Part shown: piece by piece, positions 24,601 through 36,294 of the stretch | How the letters are laid out: the number at the start of each line of letters is the position of its first letter | Position numbering within the stretch: position 1 is the first letter of the stretch | Origin: Dasypus novemcinctus | Lineage: Eukaryota; Chordata; Mammalia; Cingulata; Dasypodidae | DNA length: 64,000 nt | NCBI RefSeq assembly: GCF_030445035.2 | Contig: NC_080683.1 | Location: 115,429,225 to 115,493,224, forward strand | Direction: 5' to 3' | Made by a program: the position numbers and the translations under genes | Notes under the pieces: model-generated | The model's input: the letters and a program-made list of their open reading frames with translations, nothing else | What the model was told of the DNA's origin: nothing | Databases searched by the model: none

Positions 24601-25190
24601 AGTAGGAGGATGGGGCTGGAAAAGCAGGTTCAAGGTAGATTGTGTTGCATAAGCAGTTAAAGTGGTTTTTGAGGGAAATTACTCGGTGGGCAGGAGGCAT
24701 GATTGACTAAAAGAAGGGAAATATTAAAACACCCATCTAGAAGAGTATTACATTAATCTAGGTGTGAGACAGCAGGAACACAGCCTAAGAAGTAATCCTG
24801 GGAACTAAAAGCAAGTGATGGATGTGAGATAAGAAACATGGACAGGACCTGGTGAATGATTTGGGTGAAGCTTAAAAGTAATGACCCTGATTTTATAACT
24901 AGATCATGAGAACTAGTTACACATGCAGGTAACTAAGAGGCTGTAATAAATTATTTAATCTCAAACCAAATTTTATATTCCTTAATTTAAACCTTGTTAC
25001 CTTCAACTTGTGCATTGTCATTTACTAAATGATCCTGATTCTATTTTTCCTCATCTCCCCATTTCCAAAAAACGTACTCATATATCAGTTTATTAATGGG
25101 TAGCGTGATATACTTAAACTCTAGTGCCTCTCTGTCAGTGAAAGCAAAAAAGGGAGTATGGAGATAAAAATGAACGTTTTAGCTATCCAT
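21692..25190. other. Unassigned interval, GC-richer around 23.5-24.7 kb
   Basis: 21.7-22.1 kb may hold very old L1 ORF2 text. The rest shows no recognised repeat. 23530-24240 is GC-richer with several overlapping open frames (up to 117 codons), but none has a recognised domain and frames occur on both strands together, so I do not call a gene. Confidence 0.4.
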
Positions 25191-25194
25191 TATT

Positions 25195-25390
25195 GAATTC
25201 ATATCATGTACCTACCTCTGCACTGAACTCCTTTACTCATTATCTATTCAATGCTCACAACAACCCTATCAGAGAGATGCTACTATTATTCCCATTATAC
25301 AGGGATGATTAGAGTAACTTGTTCAAGGTCATGGAAACAGAAGTTGCAAAGCCAGCATTAGACCTTTTGACTGCCTCTTTAGCATCCAAG
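25195..25390 (-). repeat. MIR SINE, antisense
   Basis: Inverted MIR phrases: CTCACAACAACCCTATCAGA, TACTATTATTCCCATTATAC, GTAACTTGTTCAAGGTCA and AGTTGCAAAGCCAG. Confidence 0.8.
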
Positions 25391-25664
25391 AGTCTATACT
25401 CTCACCACAATTTGTAACAGTTCAATCAAATGCATTTGAAAAGAAATCTTCCCACTGGGAGAAGACATGAGAAAACTTCTGACTTTTTTTTTTCCATATA
25501 TTGGCTTTATTTGTTGCTATAATTTACTTATTAAATAGGAATGCTGCTGTGGTTTTATTTAAGACTCATATGTGATCCATAGTTGGTTAGTACAAATTAA
25601 TACACTGGAAACTGGATATAACATATTTCCTATGAAAGAGATTTTAAGATATCTTCAATAGCAT

Positions 25665-25985
25665 TGTGATGGTTGATTTCATGTGTTCACTTGATTAGAC
25701 TATGGTGTCCAGTTGTTTGGTCATCCAATCAGATTGGATGAAGCCTTAATGAGAGAATTGAGAATTTCAGCAGTCAGGAGGAAGAATTTCTGTTTCTACT
25801 TCGGCCAGCCAGTTTCTTCTAGGAATTCATCAAAATCTTCATTGGAGCTCCCAATTGCAGTCTAACCTATGGAATTCAGACTTACCAATCCCCCCACTCA
25901 TGTGAGCCAATTCCTATGATAAATCTCATAAACTTACATATATATCTGTCCATTCTGTTTCTCTGGAGAACCATGACTAATATGC
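25665..25985 (+). mobile_element. Ancient LTR (ERVL/MaLR-like)
   Basis: Begins TGTGATGGTTGATTTCATGT, contains GTGAGCCAATTCCTATGATA and ends CTCTGGAGAACCATGACTAA. The same LTR type is found at 49697-50900. I recognise the start and end phrases from mammal-wide LTRs but do not assign a name. Confidence 0.65.
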
Positions 25986-26114
25986 CCATTCAATAATTTC
26001 TATTTTTTAGCCCAAATGTCAACACAAGGTAGTTTCAAGGTATAAACCTGTGGACAGAATATCAATACATTATGGCATACTCCATAAAGAGGTCTGATTA
26101 TATAAAACAATTAC

Positions 26115-27108
26115 CAAGCGGAGATCCAAGATGGCAGAGCAGAGAATGGCAGGCTGCACTCCTCCTCCAGAAACTGTGGGAAGGCAGGCTTCCATGGCAT
26201 AAGGGAAACTGTTGGACCTTGTGGGTGATCAGAGGGGGTGGCTGGAAGGGGAGCACCCAGTTGGCTCAGGGGAAGAGGGGAGTTGGGATGGGGCTAAGAT
26301 AGGAGAGGTGACCGGCTTTCAGACAGTTCCAAAGAGGAGGAGAGCCACCAGCACCTAAGAGATGCCAAGAAGCAGGGAAAGCAGAGTTGATCAGGTTGGC
26401 TTACGTGTATCTAGCCAGCCCTGGGAGAGAGAATAACTGGGGAAGTGATTGGGTGAAATGACAGGTACCCCACCACCCCAGAGAAGAGAGGAGCCTGGAG
26501 AATTAGGTGGTGGGCTGATAGGTGTCCAGTTGGCCCAGGAGAAGGGGGAGTCAGGAGAGTGGGCTGATGAGCTATCAGGCATCCAGCCAACTCTCTGGGG
26601 GAGAGAAGAAGCAGGGCAAGCGACCCTGAGAAGGGGAATGTAGACAGAGGGGTGTTTTTTTTCTTTCTACATCCAGGTACCTTACCTGTGGAGAGTTGGG
26701 CCACAGGGGTGATTAATTGGTGAGCACAGGCAGCCTGAGATGGTTGTTGGTGGTGCTAGTGGTCTGAGAGGGAGACCTATGTTTGTTTTTTCTTTTTTTC
26801 TTTCTTATTTTCCTATTTCTTTTCCTTTTTTCATTTTTCCCTCTTCCTTTTTTATTTCTTACTTCCTTCTCCAGTTTTGACTCCATTTCTTTATTCTCTT
26901 CTCATTTTTCAGGTCTTTAATTTTATTTAATTTTTCCTGTTTATTTTTTTCACCTTTGAAATTTTTGTTCCTTTTCATATTCAATGATTTTTCACACTAA
27001 TTGCATATTTTTCTGTATCTTTTATTGTTCCTTTTCCCTCCTTTTTAAAATTCTTCTTTTTCTTCCTTTCTTTCCTTTTTGTGAACCTAATATTTTTTTC
27101 AGTTGAAC
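26115..27108 (+). promoter_or_regulatory. L1 5' UTR (non-monomeric type)
   Basis: Starts with GGAGATCCAAGATGGCAGAG at about 26120; the CAAGATGGC core matches the YY1 site found at the very start of mammalian L1 promoters. The purine-rich first half (26230-26640) contains loose repeats of about 55-60 bp with GGGCTGATAGGTGTCCAG-like text. The second half (26780-27090) is an almost pure T/C tract. It leads straight into the ORF1 remnant. Confidence 0.7.
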
Positions 27109-27633
27109 ATGGGCAACTACAAAGATATAGAATAAGTGCAATCAACTGTCAAGGGGGATCCTTAACACAAAACCAAACAAAAATAAAAGCCTAAGCTAGA
27201 GAGAGAAATTAACAAAGAGATTAAGCTCATGAAGATACTCAGATGCCTAGACATCAGCAAAAAAGTTACAAGTCATACTAACAAACAGGAAGGTATGGTC
27301 CAGTCTAATGAACAAACTAAAAAGCAGGAAGAGACACAAAATATGGAATAACTAACTAATGATGTCCAAACAAATACCCTTAATCAACTCAATGAAGTTA
27401 AGGAAGAGATAAAGGATATCAAAAAGACATGGGGACCATACAGAAGAAATTGTAAACATAAACAAAAAATGACAACTCTTATCGTGATGAAAGACACACT
27501 GCAAGAAATTCAAACTACACTAGAAGCACATAGCAGCAGATTTGAATAGGCAAAAGAAAGAATTAGCAACATTTAAGATAGGACATCTAAAATTGCACAG
27601 ATAGAACAGATAGACAGAAACAAATGGAACAAC
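27109..27633 (+). pseudogene. L1 ORF1 N-terminal and coiled-coil part, broken
   Basis: Starts ATG at 27109 (MGNYKDIE then stop). The coiled-coil remains recognisable at about 27370-27600: TLNQLNEVKEEIKDIKK, LQEIQTTLEAHSSRFE and AKERIS, which parallel the ORF1 of the antisense L1 at 11.0-11.5 kb (ISEIKNTLE, SRFEEAEERIS). Several stops and shifts. The RRM and C-terminal RNA-binding domains are missing: at 27634 the sequence changes directly into an L1 3' UTR. Confidence 0.75.
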
Positions 27634-29285
27634 TAATGCCTAAGAGTTACCTCATGAAAGCATCCTTGTTACTGAAACGTATCTTTTTTCTAAGGAAACT
27701 CAGCAAATAAACTCACTACTCTCCCTCTGACGTGGGACATGACTCCTAGGGATGGGCCTCCCTGGCACTATGGGATTACTACCAAGTGCTAACAAGTGAT
27801 GCACTTGGAAGAAGACCTTAATAGAAAGGGGGAAATAATAAATACAAAGGAGTTTTTACAGCTAAGAGATTTCAAAGTGAATTGAAAGGACATTTGAGAG
27901 ATGCGTCTCAGGTAGATCCCACTGACTGCCACAGTAAACAAAACCTCGTACAGAGGTGCTCCTGAGGGCTCTAGAAACATCTGGTCACCAGAGACAAAGC
28001 AAACAACCTCATGAAATTGGCACCCCATTGGTGGGTCTTACCATGGAATATATGATAACCTATTACCCACTATAAAATAGTTAAATGCATTTATAATTTT
28101 TCTACTCATGATTAATTCTACCCCTTTTACCTGAACCTATAATTAGCACTATACCAGTTAAATATTTGTCCCAGAGATTTAAATCTTTGGTCTGTTCATA
28201 TGTCCTTTTTTTTTAAAGATTTGTTTTTTTATTTATTTCTCTCCCCTTCCCCTCCCTCCAGTTGTCTGTTCTCTGTGTCTATTTGCTGTGTGTTCTTCTT
28301 TGTCTGCTTCTGTTGTTGTCAGTGGCGTGGGAATCTGTGTCTCTTTTTGTTGCGTCATCTTGCTGCGTCATTTCTCCATGTGTGCGGCACCATTCCTGGA
28401 CAGGCTGAACTTTCTTTCGCGCTGGGCGGCTCTCCTTACAAGGTGCACTCCTTGCACGTGGGGCTCCCCTACATGGGGTACACCCCTGCATGGAACAGCA
28501 CTCCTTGCATGCATCAGCACTGTGCATGGGCCAGCTCCACGTGGGTCAAGGAGGCCTAGGGTTTGAACCGTGGACCTCCCATGTGGTAGACAGATGCCCT
28601 AACCACTGGGCTAAGTCTGCTTCCCTCTGTTCATATGCCCATTGAGCCCTGAATGTCAGCAGATTTGTGGCCAACACCTACTCTCCAGTTCATTGGACTC
28701 ACCCAGGACAACTAACAAAATGATGATAATGGACAACTCCCATCCCAAAATTACAAAGAGTATCTAAAACTGCAAGCAAAACAGTCCTTTCCATCTGCCC
28801 CATAAGATCTAAGCTCCCTCCTAGTCTGAAGCAGAGTAGACACTATTATCCCAAAAGCTTCAAAGTTGAGGAATAAACAAATATAAGGGGGGAATGTAAC
28901 CATGGACCAAAGTTGACTTATTAACATTGTAGTAATAGAAGAACTTCAAATATTGATGTAAAGATAGAAGTACTAAAGGTTCTGAGGAGAGAAGGAGGGA
29001 AGAATAGGTGAAATACAGGGCATTTCTAAGGCATTAGAATTGTTTGGCATCATATTGCAATGGTTGATACAGGCCATTATACATTTTGCCAAAACCTATA
29101 AAGCTGTCCAGTGCAAATTGTAAACCTAATGTAAACTATAGACCTTGGCTAGTAGCAATGCTTCAATATTAGTTCATCAATTGTAACAAAGGTACCACAC
29201 TAATGTAAGATGGGATGGGAATTTCCTATTCTTTCAATGTAACTTTTCTGTAATCCAAAACTTCCCTAAAAATAAAGGGTATTAT
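27634..29285 (+). mobile_element. L1 3' UTR of the composite ORF1-only element
   Basis: From CTAAGAGTTACCTCATGA onward the text follows the L1 3' UTR seen antisense at 30.5-29.3 kb and in sense at 38.1-39.3 kb, including GTGGGACATGACTCCTAGGG and CTCCAGTTCATTGGACT. It carries a SINE at 28206-28625 and ends in an A-rich stretch. ORF2 is wholly absent between 27633 and 27634. The flanks GATTATATAAAACAA (about 26097) and TATTATAAAAAACAA (about 29281) may be a decayed target duplication that brackets the whole 26.1-29.3 kb unit. Confidence 0.75.
28206..28625 (-). mobile_element. tRNA-derived SINE (DAS-type) with target-site duplication
   Basis: Antisense copy with head at the right and T-rich tail at the left. 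Flanked by TCTGTTCATATGTCC (28191-28205) and TCTGTTCATATGCCC (28626-28640), a 15-bp duplication with one change. Inserted into the L1 3' UTR. Confidence 0.9.
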
Positions 29286-29317
29286 AAAAAACAAAGATAA
29301 AGGAGAGATGTTTTCTC

Positions 29318-31075
29318 TTTTAAATATGTTTTTTATGTTTTAAAATAGTTTATATAAAATGTTACACACACAAAAAAATAAGGAATTCCCATATGCCCCA
29401 CTCCCCACACCTCCCACTTTCCCCTACATTAACAACTTCTTTCAGTAGTGTGGTACATTCATTGCAATTGATGAATAAATTTTGGAGCATTGCCACTAAG
29501 CATGGAGTATAGTTTACATTGTAGTTTACACTCTCTCCCACTCAATTCTGTAGGTTATGCAGGATATATAATGGCCTGTATCTGTCATTGCAATGTTATT
29601 CAGGACAATTCCATGTCCCAAAAATGCCCCAATATTATACCTACTTTTCCCTCTCCCTGCCTTCAGCACCTCCAGTGGCCGCTGACTCCACATCAATGAT
29701 ACAATTTCTTCCATTGTATCATTGAATCACAATAAGTCTATAGTAGAATACCAGTAAGCCAGTAAGTCTACTCTAGTCCATATTTTATCTCCATTCCTGA
29801 GAATTCTGGGATGATGATGCCCACTCCACCTCAAAATGAGAGGTGGTTTTGATCTCATACAGCTGATGGGTGGGACTCACTTACTTGCAGTTGTAGACTC
29901 TCTTGGTTCCTTGGTATGGTGGTTGTCCATTCTCACCTCTTTGTTAATTGTCCTGGGTCAGTCCCATGAACTAGAGAGTAGATGTTGCAACTCCACTAAG
30001 GCTCAGGATCTAACTGGCACATGGACAGCCCAAAGATTCAAGTCTCTCAGATGTACACCTACCAACTCCAGCACCAACTATTGGTTCAAATAGAAGGGAC
30101 AGAAGAGGCATGTGTAGAGAAGTCACAACTAAGCCCAACCCTGCCACACTTGGGAGTACAAACTCCAAAGTAGGGCCTACTGGTAAGGCATCAGACTGTA
30201 GGACCTGGGTGTCTTCAGAGCCCTCAGGAGCCCCATATTTGGGGTACTATCTACTTTGGCAGTCTATGAGATCCTGCTAAGGCATGCATAAGTGTTACCT
30301 CTGGGATGACCTCCCGACTCACTTCGAAGTCTCTTAGCCATATAAACCCATTTGTCTTTACCTTTTCTCCCTTTTATCCAAGGTCTTTTTCCAGTTGCAT
30401 CACCAGCCAGTGCCAAGAGGCTCATCCTTGGGAGTCATGTCCCATGCTGGGGAAAAGATAATGCATTTATATGCTAAGTTTGACTTATTGAGTGGCCACA
30501 TTTGAGGAACATGGAGGCTCTCAGGAGGCAACTCTTAGACACCCTACAACACTAGTCTAAGTTTCAATTTCAAGAGCAAAGGGCTCATAAGCATAGCCAT
30601 CAATATCAAGGGCCTATCCACGGACCATCCATATTTACTAGTCATTGCCCCTGTACTTGGGGAATTGTTGCTGTTCCATTAGAGAGTGTGGAAGAGCTCC
30701 CCTGGATGGCAATTCAGCATTATTTCAGTTATTGCATGAATCTCTATCCACTGTGACAATGCCCTATGAACATTTGAACACAATTATATACTTTATGTAT
30801 GCCCAGGTGAATGTCCTTCCATGTATCCTCCATCACTGACACCCACATCAATGATCATTCCCTGCCACAGTTGTAACCCTTCTGCGATCCAAAACTTCTT
30901 TAAAAATGAAGCCAAGAATATCACCAAACACAATAGGAAAATGAAATAAGAATGATAGGTTTAAACATAAGAAATAAAATACATAATAATTTAGAAAAAA
31001 TAAAAATAAAATAAAATAACAAAATTGGAATATTAAAAAATAATGAAAAATATTTAAAAAATTTTTTTTAACATT
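29318..31075 (-). mobile_element. L1 3' UTR, antisense, long copy
   Basis: Sense direction is right to left. It contains the same ordered blocks as 975-2072 and 37905-39312: GTGGGACATGACTCCC-type text near 30450, the region around 30000-30080, and the end AGGAATTCCCATATGCCCC near 29385. The 30480-30900 stretch extends further 5' than most copies. The right edge is uncertain, in an AT-rich tract. Confidence 0.75.
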
Positions 31076-31164
31076 TTGCTTTTCACCACTGTAATATCTG
31101 TTGTCTTGTATGTACAGTGACATTTTCTTCTATCTCTTCCCCAGAGTCTTACTTTTTTTCATTT

Positions 31165-31946
31165 TGTCTTCAGAGAAGTTTTATGTCACAGTGAAGTCAC
31201 ATACAGAATATAGAGGACTTCCATATACCCAACATCCTCCCCCTTTCCCCCTTTCCATATTAATAACCTTTTTATATGAGGATGGTACATTTGTTACAAC
31301 TGATGTACAAATGTTGAACCATAGCTAGCAACAATTGTCAATGGTTTACATTATGGTTTACATTTTAGACCATATACTTTCATAAATTTTTCATGAAATT
31401 TAATATGGCCTGTTTCCATCATTACAAGATCATGCAGAACACTTCCATTGCTCCCTAATTACCCCCTCTTGCATTTATTCTGTTCCTCTCTTCCCTCCCC
31501 TTGGGACCCATGACAACCACCTGGCTTCACACCTTGAAGGACAAGATTCATAGTTACTAGCAACAACACTGAGGGCTTGACAGACTGGTCTGTCCTCCCC
31601 TATTAAGAACCAACCATGTTCTCGAAAGTACCCACCCCACTGTTTGAGAACATATCGGGCCTCCCCAGGATGGGAGTCCAACTCCTTCCCACTCATTATG
31701 TTGGTCTCCACCCACTGATATGACACATTATGACAAAAAGGTCACTCACACATTGTCCCAGGTGCACCCTGTCCTAAATGCCGCCCATCCAACACCGTAA
31801 ATCAGTAATACTTTCTTGTCATATTGCCAAAAGAGCTTTCCCAACATTGTAGTTTCAACCACATACCCGCCAATCCCCATTGTTCACCTTGTCCCTCTCC
31901 CAACCCTCCCCCAGTTCCATGGACCTTCCAACCCACCCTCCCCATC
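31165..31946 (-). mobile_element. L1 3' UTR, older subfamily, antisense
   Basis: Shares the order of the other 3' UTR copies (ACTTCCATATACCCAACATC, GGTACATTTGTTACAACTGA, GGTTTACATTATGGTTTACA) but differs more. It is interrupted by a solo LTR at 31947 and resumes at 32440-32470. Confidence 0.65.
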
Positions 31947-32439
31947 TGTATTAGTCAGGCAAAGGATGCTGATGCAAAATACCAGAAACTGGTTGGTTTT
32001 TATAAAGGGGATTTATTTGGGTTAGGAGCTTACAGATACCAGGCCATAAAGCATAAGTTACTTCCCTCACCAAAGTTTATTTGGAGCAAAATGGCTGCCA
32101 ATATCTGCGAGGGTTCAGGCTTCCTGGGTTCCTAAGTTCCTGGGCTTTCTTTTCTCTGGGTTCAAGGTTTCTTTCTTCCTGGGACTGGCTTCTCTTTCCT
32201 CTGTGAGCTTACTTGCCAGGGCTCCTAAGTCATCAGCATCAAACTCCAATGTCAAAACTCCAACATTAAAAGCCCTCAACTCTGTTCTTCGCCATGCCTT
32301 TTATCTGTAAGTCCCCACCCACCAAGGGGTGGGGACTCCATGTCCTAATCATAACTCAGTCATGCTCAGGTATGGATCAGGTTACAAGCATAATCCAATA
32401 TTTCTTTTTGGAATTCATCAATAATATCAAACTGCTACA
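31947..32439 (-). mobile_element. Solo LTR, xenarthran-type family, perfect 5-bp duplication
   Basis: In sense (minus) direction it begins TGTAGCAGTTTGATATTATT and ends CATCAGCATCCTTTGCCTGA...ACA, so it has TG...CA termini. It is flanked by CCATC at 31942-31946 and 32440-32444. About 493 bp, no internal region. An AATAAA-like signal lies near its 3' end in sense orientation (the plus strand shows GGGATTTATTTGGG near 32005). This is the best-preserved reference copy of the family in the window. Confidence 0.85.
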
Positions 32440-32469
32440 CCATCCTACCCCCCAAAGAGAGGTTTTAAA

Positions 32470-32925
32470 ACAGACTATGTCCATCTGAAATAAGAGTGTC
32501 TAGAAGTCAGTAGTTTAAAGACATCAACTCAAAAGTACGGTGATTGATAGTCTTGATTCAGGTGAATGATTTTCATCTTATCATTAACCGACTCTTCATT
32601 TGAAAAACACACACAAGGGAATTGTTAGAGGAGGAGACATCACATTTAATTTATTCTAAACTGTCTTCTCTAGTTTCAAACACATTTTTCAATGCTGGCA
32701 TTCAGGCTTGCTGCTACTTTGGAATACCAGCCACTACAGGCTGATGAAAATCCTAAGAGGCATTTACTCAGAGGAGTAATTGAAAGACTGCAATGGTTAT
32801 GCAAATAAATGTCCCTCAGAGGGAAGAATAAGAAATTTGCCCTGAGTCTGCAGCTGTTGAAGGCGGATGACTAGGAAGTATGAAGGCAGAGACCAAGGAA
32901 AAGAAATGGGAATTGCTTTCAATTG
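32470..32925. other. Unassigned interval
   Basis: No gene or repeat recognised. Confidence 0.4.
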
Positions 32926-33250
32926 AACTCTGTCCCCGAAAAAGACATGTTCAAGTCCTAACCCCAGGTCCTGTGAATGTGAACTTATAAATAGGATTTT
33001 TGAAGACGTTATTAGTTGAGACCACATTGGAGTAGGTGGGCCTGATTGAATATGATTGGCATCTTAATAAGGAGAAGAAATTTAGACACAGTAAGAGGAA
33101 GAGATTGAGTGATGCGGCCACAGGTCAAGGAATGCAATGGATGGCAGCAAGCACCAGAAGCTACAGAACAGATTATCTCCTTAAGAGAGAGCATTGATTT
33201 CAGACTCTAGCCTCCAGATGCAGCAAACTAAGCCAGAGATTAAGATGTTA
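32926..33250 (+). mobile_element. MLT1-like MaLR LTR
   Basis: MLT1 phrases in order: CTGTCCCCGAAAAAGACATG, TTCAAGTCCTAACCCCAGG, GGTGGGCCTGATTGAATATG, AAGAAATTTAGACACAG, and CAGACTCTAGCCTCCAGA. Sense orientation; right end decayed. Confidence 0.75.
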
Positions 33251-34155
33251 ATAACTAACACTGAGGAGAACACAGCTCTGATAATCTTCAGGGTAGATAC
33301 TCAAGCCTTTGTATGTGTGGCAAATACAAATCTCAATCCACAGAATAAACTGAAGATGAAATGCATTTTTATTTTTCTATACAACACCTTAATTTCTATT
33401 ATGAGTTCTCATTCCACCAAGGTCCAGAAAGTTAATAATAAAATTCTGAGTTCCACCTCTTTTCTTGGGATTGAGTCTGTTGCTGGGAGACTGACCTCCA
33501 TCTGTGCCATCGCACTGCAAGCTTCAGCCTCTCTAGTCACCACTGCTTGCTTCCTGCCTATGTTCCCCAATGCCCCTGAGACCTGTCCCCCTTCTCTGTG
33601 ACACCAGTACCAGTCGGTGGCACATGGGGTGAGTCATCTGCTCCTGGGCTATCCACTGAGCTGAGAGGACTCAACGGGGCTCTCTTGAGGTGTCAGCACT
33701 TTTGCAGGGGGATTGGGCTCTCGCACTTCACCATTCTATGCCACAGTGGGGATCAGTGAGGTTGAGCTGCCTTGGCAGACCACACCACCACTCCAACTCC
33801 GGAGAGGTTGCCCCTTTCCCAGGTTCTCCTTAAAAACATACCGAAGGCTTTTCTTGGGAAGGAGGTAAAGCCCAGAGACCAACACAGCACACTTTCCAGG
33901 GACAAACTCTTGGCTTCTTCTCTGACACTCCTCTTTCCTCCAGTCAAGAATTTTTTCCTAATCTCCTCAGCCAGAAAACTGCCTCTTACACTCATGCATT
34001 CTTCCAATATTTTATTTCCCAAGCCCAAAAGTCAGGCTTTTGAAACTCAAGAAAAAAAAAGAAAAGGCTTCATTAATTTCTCTCTGTGTTAGTCATGCTT
34101 TCCTTGAGGCAATGAATGATTCTAGAGTGAAAGGTCATGAGGAGGAAGCCAGTTG
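33251..34155. other. Unassigned interval
   Basis: No gene or repeat recognised. Overlapping open frames of 91-106 codons on both strands at 33750-34090 have no recognised domain. Confidence 0.4.
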
Positions 34156-34157
34156 TT

Positions 34158-34410
34158 ATCACACCATATTATATCACTTCACATCATATATTGCATTGCA
34201 TTGCACCACATCGTTTCATGTCACACCACGCCACCTTATGTCATGTCATATCATGTCACATAGCATCATAATACATCCCATGACATATTATATCATATAT
34301 TCTATCACATCATATTCTATCACATCATATCATATCCTGTGAAATCACAGCATACCATATATATCATATCCCATCATTTCATATCATCATTTATCATGTC
34401 AAGCCATCAT
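34158..34410. repeat. Degenerate ATCAC/ATCAT pentamer satellite
   Basis: About 250 bp of loosely 5-bp-periodic text built from CATCA, TATCA, CACAT and TGTCA. A short continuation lies at 34541-34566 beyond an intervening non-repetitive segment. Confidence 0.85.
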
Positions 34411-34544
34411 CTGTCCCCTGCTTGCTTACAAACCCTTCGAGAAGATGCTGCGAATGCAAGAAGTGAGCCCAAACTGGGAATCCTCTCTGCACTGCACCCT
34501 GGTTCATCGTAACTGCTGTCACCCAGCCAAAAAACTTGTTATAT
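34411..34544 (+). repeat. Copy A of a ~135-bp direct duplication
   Basis: Starts CTGTCCCCTGCTTGCTTACA and contains GAGAAGATGCTG and CTGGTTCATCGT. It matches 35836-35969 at roughly 87% by eye. Satellite DNA lies on both sides of this copy. Confidence 0.9.
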
Positions 34545-34566
34545 CACATCACATCATATCACATGT

Positions 34567-34740
34567 GTTTAAGTATTCATAAATATATACATCAATTAAA
34601 TTTGAAAACAACCTTAAATCTTATCTTCCATTTTCATCTCAATATATTTCTTCTGAAATTATCTAGTACCCAAATCAGGATATTCAGTTCAAGAAAAGCA
34701 TAAGCACATATATTCATATTTATTTAAGAGAAATTTGAAT
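34567..34740. other. Unassigned short interval
   Basis: AT-rich, nothing recognised. Confidence 0.35.
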
Positions 34741-34744
34741 ACAG

Positions 34745-34870
34745 AAGACCACGAAGTTAAGTAACTTTGCCATGACCATACAGCTAGCTGGTTGGAGAGC
34801 TAAGGTTGCAATCCCATGGGCTAAGTCTAGAGGCCCATCCCTTATTCAATGCACTATACTGTGTCTATGA
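34745..34870 (-). repeat. MIR SINE fragment, antisense
   Basis: Inverted MIR phrases AAGTTAAGTAACTTTGCCAT, ACAGCTAGCTGGTTG, and a final TTCAATGCACTATACTGTG. Confidence 0.65.
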
Positions 34871-35835
34871 GGCACCAGGCCTTTCATTTGGCACTGGGAG
34901 GTAGAAACAGAAATTAGGATCTGGTTGCTTTCCTTGTGAGGCGTGCATTCCCATGAAAGGAAACAAATGCATCAACTGGGTTTTGATTCCATCGGGTAAT
35001 TGCTAGGACATGTGTGTAAGGAGCGGACCAAGGGAATGTCAAGAAAGAACACTTTGCCCAGTTTGTAGGTCAAAGAAAGCATGCTAGAGAAGATGGTTTA
35101 AGACTTGAAACTTTTGCAGGAATGTGGTGGGTTGAGAAGGGGGTGGCAGCATTCCAGGTAGAACAAACAACAGAAGCAAAGAAAGGAGTGAAGGAACAGC
35201 ATGGCTTGTGCATGCCGACTGGCCCCAGTTCAATTTTGGACGTATAAAGTTTGAGGCAGGAAGTGCTGGACAGAAGGAGCACTGAGCTCAGCCAGGACAG
35301 GTCTTTGGGACTATATCAAGGAACCAGGGCATTACCTTCCAGGGAATGGGAACATCGAACCTAATGAGGAAACTGAGGCAGAAGCACAGGTCTATGTAAA
35401 AGGGTCCGAACCTTCTGACTGCCCAGGTCAAGGCGCCTCGCAGGGTGGAAAACTTTTGGCTGACTTCACTCTCCTGGGCCATCGATGTTTTACTCACAAC
35501 TTCACATATGGTTTTGAAGGTTTGGGGTTTTTTGTTTTGTTTTGCATTGTTTCACTGTTAATGTTTTGCTATTTAACACCTTCTTGTAAGTGATGCTCAA
35601 ATAAGGAGGAAAAAAAAGCAGTGAGAGGATATTGGGTTTATTTGCAAGGCAGAATCTATGGACTTCTTTTTGCCAATCCTCTTTGCACTTTCAGTGGAAA
35701 AAACTGTACATTTTTTATCCTTTCTGTTTTCAGAGCAGCAGCTGTAAAAGTCATTAATGACTAAAGAAACTCCATCACATCCTGCAGAAGTCCATTTCTG
35801 CATTCACACAAGCTGTGGTCCCGAGGTGGCTGCCT
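34871..35835. other. Unassigned interval
   Basis: No gene or repeat recognised. Confidence 0.4.
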
Positions 35836-35969
35836 CTGTCCCCTGCTTGCTTACAGACCTTTGGAGAAGATGCTGGGAATGCAGGAAGTGAGCCCAACCT
35901 GGGAATCCCCTCTGCATTGCATCCTGGTTCATCGTGACCACTGACACCCAGCGCAAAACCTTGTCATAT
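35836..35969 (+). repeat. Copy B of the ~135-bp direct duplication
   Basis: Matches copy A at 34411-34544, about 1.43 kb away in the same orientation. This copy has no satellite on its flanks. Confidence 0.9.
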
Positions 35970-36294
35970 TATTTGCAATGGAGGTTTTGGTGCATGTACA
36001 GATTGGTTTTGTTTCTTTGTTTTAATCACTGAATGTTGACATTGGTGACATTAGACTTTCTCGTCTAATTAGTCAAGAAATAGGAGTGGTCACAAAGTTT
36101 AGGAAAGGATGAGCCTTTCCCCGATTATTTTCTTTTTCCTTTTCAGCTCTCTTTCTTCTTTTGACCTCTGTACTTTCCTTCCAAACACATTTGTGGCAAA
36201 AACAAAGGCATTTAGAAATTTAAGGCGCAATTAGGAAGCTCGACATGTGTAGCATCTGGGACTGAAGTGGGACTGAAGCCAGATGAACTGGCTT

